A DNA stretch of 64,000 bases from positions 125,833,750-125,897,749 of the forward strand of contig NC_055996.1 in NCBI RefSeq assembly GCF_018446385.1, in the 5' to 3' direction. Both the position numbers and the translations under genes were made by a program. This document shows positions 34,011 to 43,294 of this stretch, piece by piece. The stretch's first letter is position 1, and every line of letters begins with the position of its first letter. The notes beneath the pieces were generated by a model. The model had not been told where the DNA came from and did not search any database. It worked only from the letters and a program-made list of their open reading frames with translations. Origin of the DNA: Zingiber officinale (lineage: Eukaryota > Streptophyta > Magnoliopsida > Zingiberales > Zingiberaceae).

Positions 34011-34230
34011 GCCCTGCCGAGGGATGAGGGGTCTTCGCTATCGAGCGTGCGGCTCGTACAATATACCTCCGGCCTAACGGCCCGGGGCCTTCGATATTGA
34101 CCCTTTGGCTCGGGTACAATTCTCCCTGCCGAACGGCGCGGGGTCTTCACCTTCGAGCATTTGGCTTATATATTTATACGCCCCGGCCGAACGGCACGGG
34201 GCCCTCACGCAGTAAGCCGTTCGGGGGATA
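34011..34230. repeat. second, degenerate array, period about 57 bp, four copies
   Basis: Units begin gccctgccgaggg, ctccggcctaacgg, ccctgccgaacgg and gccccggccgaacgg, each followed by a ggggtcttcg-like block and an AT-richer end. They are less alike than the 64-bp units, so the array is older. It lies between the 64-bp array and the CACTA insertion. Confidence 0.65.
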
Positions 34231-34286
34231 ATGCTCAATGCGTTTTCATCTTTTTGCTTCCTGCATTACAAGGACGCAGGCGACTA

Positions 34287-36850
34287 CACTACAAGAAATT
34301 TAATCTATTGTGACATTATCTTAACGACACTTACAAATAAATATCATGATAAACACTTTATAATGACATTTTTATATAATACAAAATAAATACAACGTTA
34401 GATCCTTTATCGTGACAGTTTTAATAAATGTCGTATTAATTTATTAATAATTATTAGTAATTAGTTAACTTAAAACCCTATCCTTCTCATCTTTTCACCG
34501 CATTTCTTTCTCACGTCGCTCCTTATTTCGCCGCATTTCTTTCTCACGCCGCCCCTTCTCTGTTCACCACATTTCTTTCCGATGCCGCTCCTTCTCCTCT
34601 TTTCGCCTGCTCCTCTTGTCCGCACGACTTTCCTTCTCCTCTTTGACGATGCTGCAGTTCTCTTCTTCGCACGCCGCTGCAGTTCTCCTCTTTTTCGCAC
34701 GACGAAGTTCTCTTTTCCGCACGCCCCGTCTCTGCCACCGCCGTGCCCCGTCTCTGCTGCCGCCGCACCCCGTCTCTACCTCCACTGCGACCTGTATCCT
34801 TTGCTGCTTCCCTCTCCGTAGTGAAATCGGAGTTTAGGGCTACGACTCGTCTCCACCGTCGTGCCCCATCTCTACCACCGCTGCTACCTGTATCCTCTGT
34901 CGCTTCCCTCTCCACAGCGAAATTGGAGGCAACGAACGTCGGCTACAATTCTTTCCTCTTTTCCTACAAGAACAGAAGAGATAAAAAAAGGGCTTTCTAC
35001 ACACGGCAGTTATTCCCTTTTCCAAAGGCCACAGTTCACCTCTTTTCAGCACCACGTCGAAGCCACCATTCGTGTTCTCTAAGGTTTCTCCCTCTTTTTC
35101 TAACAATTAGGATACTTGTTGCTTTATGAATCTTTGCTTCAGTTAATGCCTTATAATGCCTAATCCCTATGTAGCTTGAAGACCTAATAATAGAATTTGA
35201 TTCGTACATGTTATTTAAACCTTTTACATCATCTGTTACTTAGAATATTTGCTTCAGTAAATAAATCTTGTCTGTTACGAAATTTAATATATTTTCTAAA
35301 ATTTATGGTTCTCCAATTTTATTTCACTTTGAATTATGCCTATTGGTTTTCTGTGTTTCACTTCTGTCATGATAAAAAAAAATTCAATTGATCATAATGT
35401 TAAACTTATTTGAATAAGTATTTTTGTAGAATCATTATGGATAAGAGGTGGATGGTTTTGTCAAGACAAACCGAGGAGTATAGAAATGGAGTTGAGAGTT
35501 TCTTAGATATTGCATTTTCTAATCCTAACATAAATGGAATGATTTTGTAGTAATCTTAACTATACGTATTAAGTTGGGTATACCAATTATGAGATATTCT
35601 ATATGTTCAAGCATTAAATTCATTTATTGTGGGACAACCTTACAAATAACTTTTTGGCAATTCTAATTTATCCTTGTGTGTTGTAGTAAAAAAATTCTCA
35701 AACTCTAGCCGGGGGTTTTAAAGCAGGAGCACTATTTTTGTTGCTTTCTTTTTATTTATTTATTTTTTCGATAGAGTTCATAAAGTACATCTATCAGTCA
35801 TTTATGCTTTTTTATGTTTGTCAAAGTAGTCTACATATGGTTCAAAGGTTTAGCAATTTCTTTGTGTATGTGCCTAGCCATTAAACTTCAAATAGAATTG
35901 AAGTTAAGGTTGATAGTTTAAAGAAGTGTGAATAAGCTCAGCTCTATAAAGTTTGTGTAGTATGCATTTTCCCTAGTTGGTTTAAGTGTTAATGAGAGGA
36001 CTGATTACTAATGTTGATTAACATGCAAAGTTTGTTGATTTATTTTGTTACTAATGATTTTGCTTTGGTTTAACAATAAGCGAAGACTACTATTAGGTGC
36101 ATCTGGAATGATACTTTGTATTTTTCTCGTTTGGTATGATATACAATATTTTGAATTATTTTTATTAATTTTGTATTTTCATTGTTTGATTTCACTTATA
36201 CAAATATATACATTATATTTGCAGGTGACAGGTACTTAGATTTTTGTGAATCAATATGATTGAAGATGATCCAGCTAATCTAGTTTTTAATTTACAAGAC
36301 TTTGTTAGTTTTAAAATTTAATATTTTGAGTGTATGTGTAGATTGCTTTGGATGTAAAAGACTTATCATTAATATTACATTTGTAAATTTGATTCAAATG
36401 ATTGTTAGATGAATAAAAATATGGCCCTTTAAATTTTATTTTGTATTTTTTCCTATTTTACATGGTGGATGAATTGTGATGAGGTATAAATATTGAATTC
36501 AAGTTATATATTTTAAATAAATATTAATGATAAGTTTTAATGTATTTATAAATTATTATAATGATATTTATTATGTCATTATAAATTAGTTTAGGTGACA
36601 TTTATAAATATCCTTAAATATAAATTTTCTTGACATTTTTTATTGTCAGTATATCCCTATATTGTGACATTTTTAAAGTTAGCATTGATATTATATAATG
36701 ACATCATAAAATGTCAGGAATTTGAAGAGGGTCTAAGACGACATCACTTTATAGGGCATTTTTCGGTGATGTCACTAAAACTTAAGTGTCATAAAAAATA
36801 TACTATAAGGACATTTATGTATGTCATTATAGATCTTTTTTCTTGTAGTG
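34287..36850 (+). mobile_element. CACTA transposon, deletion derivative, 2564 bp
   Basis: Perfect 12-bp terminal inverted repeats: CACTACAAGAAA at 34287-34298 and its complement TTTCTTGTAGTG at 36839-36850. They are flanked by the 3-bp duplication CTA (34284-34286 and 36851-36853). TGACATT-type words recur inside both ends (34305-34430 and 36550-36840), as subterminal repeats do. The interior holds a pyrimidine-rich 600-bp stretch (34480-35080) with a direct duplication of about 98-bp spacing (34772 and 34870), plus a fragment of a TNP2-type transposase gene. It cannot encode a full transposase. It lies between element B's repeat arrays and integrase. Confidence 0.93.
35437..35550 (+). pseudogene. 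transposase-associated domain fragment (TNP2-type CACTA)
   Basis: 37 residues starting MDKRWMVLSRQTEEY and continuing GVESFLDIAFSN, then a stop. This matches the conserved start of the transposase-associated domain at the N-terminus of plant TNP2 transposases (W, Y.GV..FL..AF pattern). The cysteine-rich continuation is missing. It shows the element descends from an autonomous CACTA. Confidence 0.7.
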
Positions 36851-36889
36851 CTAGTATATACACAAAAATGAATTACATTCATGCACCTT

Positions 36890-37888
36890 TCATCCAGCTC
36901 GATAAGGCTGGAGATGATTTGCACTCCACGGTCGATCCAGCTGCCGCCCGGCTTCATCCTCCAAATAATATGCTCCCGATCGGAGCTTCTCAATAACCTT
37001 GAAGGGACCCGCCCAGGGAGCTTCTAACTTGCCGACATCGCCGACCGGCTTGACTTTCTTCCAGACAAGATCGCCGACCTGGAATGATCTGGGGATTACA
37101 CGACGATTGTAATTTTGCTTCATCCGCTGCCGGTACGCCATCAGCCGAACGGACGCCTTGGCTCGCTCCTCGTCGACCAAATCCAGTTCCATGTTTCTCC
37201 GTTCGGCGTTGCCATCGTCATAACTTTGAATCCGGACGGACTCGACGCCGACTTCAATCGGAATAACTGCCTCGCCACCATACACCAAATGGAATGGTGT
37301 GACGCCCGTCCCTTCCTTCGGAGTCGTCCGGATGGCCCACAAGACGCCCGACACTTCATCCGGCCAACTTCCTCCCAAATGGTCGAGCCGAGCGCGCAGA
37401 ATACGAAGAATTTCCCGATTGGCTACTTCGGCTTGACCGTTGCTTTGGGGATAAGCCACGGACGTGAAGTGTTGCTCGATGCCGTAGCTCTTGCACTAAT
37501 CCTCCAGCACCTTCCCTGTGAATTGCCGCCCGTTGTCAGAAATCATCCGACGAGGGATGCCGAACCGACAAATGATGTGTTGCCATATGAACCTTTTGAC
37601 CATTTGTTCGGTGATCCTGGCTAGCGGCTCGGCCTCCACCCACTTGGAGAAATAATCTACCGCCACTAGTAGAAATTTCCGCTGTCTGGTCGCCATAGGA
37701 AATGGACCAACGATATCCATTCCCCACTGGTCGAACGGAGACGAGACTGTAGATGCCTTCATTTCCTCTGCCGGTCGGTGGTTGAAGTTATGGTACTTCT
37801 GGCATGAAAGGCACGTCGACGCGGTCCGAGCGGCGTCTGCTTGTAAAGTCGGCCAAAAGTACCCGGCCAAGAGGATCTTCTTGGCCAA
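36890..37888 (-). pseudogene. element B integrase core and C-terminal domain
   Basis: Catalytic triad visible: the Asp in MDIVGPF, the Asp in ISDNGRQF and the Glu in NGQAEVANR. A GPY/F-type C-terminal region follows (VWKKVKPVGDVGKLEAPWAGPFKV) and the protein ends QPYRAG at 36890. One in-frame TAG near 37495 splits it (VLED, stop, CKSYG); otherwise it is open. Integrase inserts the DNA copy; this lineage has no obvious chromodomain here. Confidence 0.88.
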
Positions 37889-38640
37889 CGATCGTCCGCC
37901 TGGATGCCCTCCGCACGATCCTTGATGTACTTCTTAGAGGATGTAAGCCGAGTCCTCGGAGCTCACGCATTTCAACAACGAGCGTGAGAAAGCCTTTTTG
38001 TAAAGCTGATCGCCGATGAGTGTGAACCGACCGGCTCTTCTCCTTAGCAGCTGGGCTTCATACTCATTGGATGATGTGACGCCCGAGCGGAGGAACTCTA
38101 TGATGGGTGTCCACCAGTCGCTTGGAAATGTGAGCCCTTCCATCCGGTCGACGTGTGCCACCAACAGTACTTTTTCAATTGATTGCTGAATGGCGACCGG
38201 CGCTATTGATCTCGCGAGTTTGGCTAACTCATCGGCTGCTTGATTTTCTGCTCTGGGTATCTTCTGGACAATAACTTCTCTAAAATCAGCTTTGAGCTTC
38301 TCGAAGGCTTCAGCGTAGAGCTTGAGCCGAGCACTATTGATTTCGAAGGTACCAGAGAGCTGCTGAGCGGCCAACTGCGAATCCGAGTGAAGTGTTACCC
38401 GACCGGCTCCCACATGCCGAGCTGCCTGCAAGCCGGCTCATTGTTGGTAGCTTTATAATCCAGCCGGACGGATAGGTGCATCTTCTCTTCTTGAGGGGAG
38501 AGTAACAATATTCCAATCCCGCTTCCGAGCCGAGTGGACGACCCATCCACATATATTCTCCACATAGCTTCCGGCTCCGACCTTTGCACCTCAGTCACAA
38601 AATCAGCCAAGGATTGCGCTTTGATCGCCGAGCGGGGCTG
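37889..38640 (-). pseudogene. element B RNase H and integrase zinc-binding region, with deletion
   Basis: WRIYVDGSS carries the first RNase H Asp. Directly after TNNE about 22 bp are missing compared with element A (plus-strand position about 38436), which removes the EYEALI segment with the catalytic Glu and shifts the frame. LHSDSQLAAQQLSG and AENQAADELAKLA follow. A further stop is at about 37931 before the integrase finger, which ends TCLSCQKYH. Confidence 0.82.
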
Positions 38641-38705
38641 GTATTAGATATCAAATTCACTTAACTCTGTCGTCCATTTGATGAGCCGTCCGGATGCCTC
38701 CGGAT

Positions 38706-40541
38706 TTAGTAGGACACGTCCGAGCGGGCTATTGGTTTTGACAATGATCGTATGCGCCAAGAAGTATGGACGAAGGCGCCGAGCGGCCAGGACCAGAGCG
38801 AAAGCGATTCAGCATCTTTTAAAATGTGACTAAGGAAATACACAGGCTCTTCTCCGCTCGGCCTCACTAAAGCTGAGCCGATTGCATGCTCGGTTGAAGA
38901 CAAGTACATATGAAGTGGCTCACCCGCAGTCGGCTTGGCTAATATCGGGAGAGAGTTCAGAAATGCCTTCAAATCTTCGAACGCCTGGTCGCATTCTTCA
39001 TCCCAGTGAAATTTTTTAGCTTTGCGTAAGATCTTGAAAAAAGGAAGGCTCCGGTCGGCGGTTTTGGAGATGAATCTGGACAGAGCGGTGATCCGCCCGG
39101 TCAAACGCTGCACTTCCCTTGTATTTCTTGGAGGCGGCATATCCTGTAGAGATTTCACCTTGCTGGGGTTTGCTTCAATTCCCCGCTCGGTCACTATGTA
39201 CCCCAGAAAGCGCCCTCCTTTTGCTCCGAACAGGCACTTCTGGGGATTTAGTTTGACTCCATATTTGCGCAGCGTTCGGAAGGTTTCCTCCATGTCTTTG
39301 AAGAGATCGGCCGCTCGGACGGACTTAATGAGAATGTCATCCACATAAACTTCTAGATTCCGCCCGATCTGCTCTCTGAATACTTTATTCATCAAGCGCT
39401 GGTATGTGGCCCCCGTATTCTTCAATCCGAACGGCATTACATTATAGCAATAAGTGCCGTCGGTCATCACAAAGCTGACTTTTTCTCGATCTTCGCGGGC
39501 GAGCGGCACTTGGTGATAGCCCTGGTAGGCGTCGAGCATACAGATTAATTCACAGCCGGTCGTAGAGTCCACCAGCTGATCTATCCGGGTCAGAGGATAA
39601 AAATCTTTCGGGCAAGCTTGGTTGAGATCCCGAAAATCTATGCATACCCTCCACTTGTTGCCCGGCTTGGAGACTAATACTACGTTAGCCAACCAGCTCG
39701 GGAACTGCACCTCGCGTATATGGCCGGCCTCCAGAAGTTTTTCCACCTCCGCTCGGATGATGGAATTTTGCTCGGCGCTGAAGTCCCTTTTTCTTTGCTT
39801 GACTGGCCGTGCGTCCGGTCGGACGTGGAGCTCATGCTGCGCAATACTTGGTGAAATTCCGGGCAGCTCATGTGTCGACCAGACGAAGACATCATGGTTT
39901 CTTTTGAGGCATCGGATCAGCTCCTCTTTCTGCTTCGCCTCCCGATCGGACGCGATGAAGGTCGTGGCCTCCGATCGGGTCGGGTGTATCTGCACTTCCT
40001 CTTTTTCTTCATAAATTAAAGAGGGTGGTTTTTCGGTGATGGCGTTTACCTCGATCCGGGGCGCCTTCCGAGCGGAATTGGCTTCTGCTCGGACCATCTC
40101 GATGTAGCATCGCCGAGCTGCTAGCTGATCTCCCCGTACTTCTCCCACTTTGTCCTCCACGGGGAACTTGATCTTCTGATGGAAAGTTGAGACGACCGCT
40201 CGGAATTCGCTGAGCGCCGGTCGTCCTAAAATGACGTTGTAGGACGAGGGAGAGTCGACTACCACGAAGTTCGTTGTCCTTGTCCTCCTGAGCGGCTCTT
40301 CTCCCAACGAGGTAGCCAACCGGATCTGTCCGACCGGCTGAACTTCGTTACCCGTAAACCCGTAGAGCGGAGTTGTCATGGGCAACAGCTCGGCTCGATC
40401 AATTTGCAGCTGATCGAACGCCTTCTTGAATATGATGTTGACTGAGCTCCCTGTGTCAACAAATACGCTATGAATAGTGTAATTTGCTATTACCGCTTTG
40501 ACGAGCAGAGCATCGTCGTGGGGTACTTCAACTCCTTCCAT
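38706..40541 (-). CDS. element B protease and reverse transcriptase (open frame, 611 residues)
   Basis: Protease motif VFVDTGSSVNIIF near residue 31. The linker contains ITEKPPSLIYEEKEE. RT has VSKPGNKWRVCIDFRDLN, LDAYQGYHQ, MPFGLKNTGATYQRLMN and the YVDD catalytic box (YVDDILIKS), then the connection domain LTGRITALSRFIS and the start of RNase H (HMYLSSTEHAIGSALV). A deletion of about 29 bp near 38805 throws the end out of frame. The ATG given is just the first Met; the true frame continues upstream from gag to about 40715. These are enzymatic parts of a retrotransposon polyprotein, not a host gene. Confidence 0.9.
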   Translation of the reverse strand: MEGVEVPHDDALLVKAVIANYTIHSVFVDTGSSVNIIFKKAFDQLQIDRAELLPMTTPLYGFTGNEVQPVGQIRLATSLGEEPLRRTRTTNFVVVDSPSSYNVILGRPALSEFRAVVSTFHQKIKFPVEDKVGEVRGDQLAARRCYIEMVRAEANSARKAPRIEVNAITEKPPSLIYEEKEEVQIHPTRSEATTFIASDREAKQKEELIRCLKRNHDVFVWSTHELPGISPSIAQHELHVRPDARPVKQRKRDFSAEQNSIIRAEVEKLLEAGHIREVQFPSWLANVVLVSKPGNKWRVCIDFRDLNQACPKDFYPLTRIDQLVDSTTGCELICMLDAYQGYHQVPLAREDREKVSFVMTDGTYCYNVMPFGLKNTGATYQRLMNKVFREQIGRNLEVYVDDILIKSVRAADLFKDMEETFRTLRKYGVKLNPQKCLFGAKGGRFLGYIVTERGIEANPSKVKSLQDMPPPRNTREVQRLTGRITALSRFISKTADRSLPFFKILRKAKKFHWDEECDQAFEDLKAFLNSLPILAKPTAGEPLHMYLSSTEHAIGSALVRPSGEEPVYFLSHILKDAESLSLWSWPLGAFVHTSWRIRSLSKPIARSDVSY

Positions 40542-40699
40542 GTCCCTGGGCCCGAAACTAATTTCGGGTCCTTCTGCTCGTTCTCGGCTACAGCCGACCG
40601 CATGAATCTGGAGCTGCCGGACGCTCGCCTTTCTGGCTCGATTGGAGTCTCCTCCGGTCGGCCCGCCAGCAATAACGTTGATCTCGCCTCGGGAAGTAT

Positions 40700-41987
40700 T
40701 GCTTCTATTTTCCTCTTCCGAGCGGACGGTCGAGACCGTTCTCTGGACGCTCGGCGATTCTCCTGCCTTGGAGAACGATGTCGATCGGGAGTTTGTTGCT
40801 GTGGCCTACCATCTCTCGTCCGATCGGCTTCATGAGTTCTCTGTCGCCTGTCGACTGAGGGAGACCGTCGTCCGGCATTCCGGGGCACAGGATGAGTCAC
40901 GAAGGGAAGACTTCGGCAATCCCTTGTATTGTGCGTGTCCGTCCGGTGGAAGGAGCAGAACATCGGGGTCCATTTCTTTTTTGGCTTGGGCCGGGCGGCA
41001 GCTACCTCTTGCACATGGGACCTGGCGTGGGGGGATCGGATTGCTTCGGCCCTTGGTCCTCTAGGCGGCTGATGAGTGGCGTGCTGTTTCCGCTCGGCCG
41101 GAGGAGCCCGCTCGGCTGGAGTTTCCTTTTTCCTTGCCGCTTGCGCTTCTTCCACGTTGATGTATTCGTTCGCCCGGTGTAGCATGTGATCATAGTCTCG
41201 GGGCGGCTTTCGGATGAGCGATCGGAAGAAATCCCCATCCACTAGGCCTTGTGTGAAGGCATTCATCATGGTTTCCGAGGTGGCCGTTGGAATGTCCATC
41301 GCAACTTGGTTGAACCGCTGGATGTAAGCTCGAAGCGATTCACTGGCTTCTTGCTTGATGGCGAACAGGCTCACGCTCATTTTTTGATAGCGCCGACTGC
41401 TTGCAAAATGGAGGAACGCCGTTCGGAAGTCCTTGAAGCTTGTGATGGATCCCATCCGGCAGCCTCCGGAACCACCGTTGAGCCGATCCCGAGAGAGTGG
41501 TAAGAAAAACTCGGCATTTTACTCCATCTGTGTATTGATGGAGAGTAGCTGTGTTATCGAACTTACCCAGATGATCATCTGGGTCGGTTGTCCCATTATA
41601 CTCGCCGATCGTCGGAGGTGCGTAGTGCTTTGGCAGAGGGTCTCGTAGAATAGCCTCTGAAAATTGGTGATTGATCCTCTCGGGCGATGCGTCCGCTCGG
41701 GGGGCTTTCCCCTTCCTGTCATCTCGCCTAGGCATTTCATCCGAAGAAGATCCCCTATCCCTAGGAGCTGGTCCGGCTTCAGGGGTGCGGAATAGGGCTC
41801 GATGAAATGCAACGGTGGTCGGTGGTGCTTCCGCTCGACCACCGGACGCCGAGGTTGCTTGCTGTTCCGGCCGCTCGGCTGTGGCTTTTTGTTTTTGCTC
41901 CACGAGCTTGGCAGCCCTTATCTCGATCAGAGTGTCAAGTTCCTCGTTCGAGAGCGTCACTACGTGTTGTCGTCCAGCCTCGTCCAT
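40700..41987 (-). pseudogene. element B gag
   Basis: Starts MDEAGRQHVVTLSNEELDTL 45 bp after the LTR. The core has YNGTTDPDDHLGKF, VFLTTLSGSAQRWF and then, after a one-base insertion near 41451, TSFKDFRTAFLHF and RAYIQRFNQVAMDIP. A zinc-knuckle-like CSFHRTDTHNTRDC (C-x2-H-x4-H-x4-C) lies near 40960. The link to protease is broken by another frameshift around 40715. Gag forms the virus-like particle that packages element RNA. Confidence 0.85.
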
Positions 41988-42008
41988 GGCTGCCGATCGG
42001 ATGCAGGA

Positions 42009-42032
42009 GCGTTCCCACAGACAGCGCCAAAT
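42009..42032 (-). other. element B primer-binding site region
   Basis: On the minus strand the 5' LTR ends GGATCA and is followed by ATTTGGCGCTGTCTGTGGGAA. TTTGGCGCCGTCTGTGGGAA-type sequences stand next to the 5' LTR in many plant gypsy elements. This fixes the transcription direction as minus. Confidence 0.7.
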
Positions 42033-42883
42033 TGATCCTGTCCGAATCGCCGAACCAAAGGATGCTGGGCACGTGGCGCACTCCTAGTCGATGGTGTAGG
42101 CCTCCGTCTGGTCGCACGAATCTCCGGCGATCCTGCACAGAAGTCGGGCCGGGAAGGGGTTCCCGGCGGTGACCCTCCGACGCTCAAGTCAGGTAAGCGA
42201 GTGGTGGAAAAAGTGGCTCCAAAGCTTGCAGAATGCGTACCTCCGGCGAAATAAGAGGTTCCTTATATAGAGCGGTGAAAGAACTAATGCACGTCCACCG
42301 AGATGCATACGTGTCTGCAGCCCATACCCCGGTATGCACCTGTCAGAGAGCTTACCTGACGCCATACTGCAACAGTCCCATTGCGCCTTCGATGGGACAA
42401 CAGGACACCCCGTGGTCAGACTAGGAGTATGGCCTAGCCATATGACTTGACGGCTGTCAGAAGATGTTCCCCCTTCTTTACTGTTCATAATCCGGGGCGT
42501 CCGACCGGCTGGACAGGGAGTCCATCCGGCCGGCCCCTCCTCCTTTTACGCGCTGGCCGGACGGCTCTCACCTCGCGTCCGGCCTGCCGTTGACATTGGT
42601 GTGCTGGGGAAATTTCTAGTAGGCGCTATGTAGAGACTGTTAGCAGTGTCATTTTCTCCTGGTTCTTCCGCTCGGCTCTTAACTACTGTTTCGACAGAGC
42701 GTCGGAACCCCTACCCGGTCGGGGCGCCTTTTATTACCGAATATCCCTTGGTCGGCCGATCGGTCTTATCCATTTCTTCCAAGTCCGGTCGGCTCACCCT
42801 TCTCCGGCGGGCTACTTGGGCATTTGACCTCCACGTGGCGTTGACCCCTCGTTAGAGGGTCCCAGGCTCTTACCACCAGATCA
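42033..42883 (-). mobile_element. element B 5' LTR (right copy)
   Basis: 851 bp, the same length as the left copy, with about 20 substitutions and no gaps by eye. The minus-strand TATA is conserved (complement of CTTATATAGAG near 42262-42272). Confidence 0.95.
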
Positions 42884-42888
42884 TGCGT

Positions 42889-43290
42889 ATTGATCCGTCC
42901 GACAATCTTCTGAACTAGCGCTGCGCCGATCCGGAGAGAGTAGTGAGAAAGACTCGGCACTTCACCCCATCTGTGTACTAGTGCAGCGCGACTATATTAT
43001 CGAACTTATCCAAATGATCATCTGGATCGGTCGCTCTGTTGTATTCTCCGATCGCCAGTGGGGTATAGTGCCTGAGCAGAGGGTCACGCAAGATCTCCTG
43101 AGAAAACTACAGATTGATCCATTCGGGTGAAGTGTGGCTTCCGGGCACCTTGCCTTTTCGTGCATTTCGAATGGGAGCGTTATCCGAAGAGGATCCCCAT
43201 TCCTGGTTCGCTTGGGTTATTTCTAAGGGAGTTTGGAACACGGCACGATGGAAGGGGATTAGCGAATGCGGCGCTTCCCCCTGCATGTCG
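42889..43290 (-). pseudogene. element A gag, N-terminal core
   Basis: Minus-strand words HLDKFDN, VFLTTLSGSAQR and FRRLSDGSI run right up to element B; the gag resumes on the far side with SFKDF. The right end is lost at the hAT copy. The last N-terminal part of gag is at 45557-45700. Confidence 0.7.
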
Positions 43291-43294
43291 GGAA

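Larger units (their letters stand above)
28592..42883 (-). mobile_element. element B: near full-length Ty3/gypsy Tat-like retrotransposon, 14,292 bp
   Basis: Two 851-bp LTRs bound it, with the perfect 5-bp duplication TGCGT at 28587-28591 and 42884-42888. The minus-strand order is 5' LTR, PBS, gag, PR, RT, RNase H, integrase, non-coding region (with a CACTA insertion), tandem repeats, the opposite-strand gene, 3' LTR. Counting by eye, the LTRs differ at about 20 of 851 positions, mostly C/T and G/A changes, with no indels. This is around 2.4% and consistent with methylated-cytosine decay. Lesions in gag, RNase H and integrase mean it cannot move by itself. It inserted into the gag of its own relative, A. 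Confidence 0.95.

Noticed and set aside
34470..34915. Arg/Glu-rich minus-strand frames
   Set aside because: Low-complexity reading of the pyrimidine-rich block of the CACTA element.
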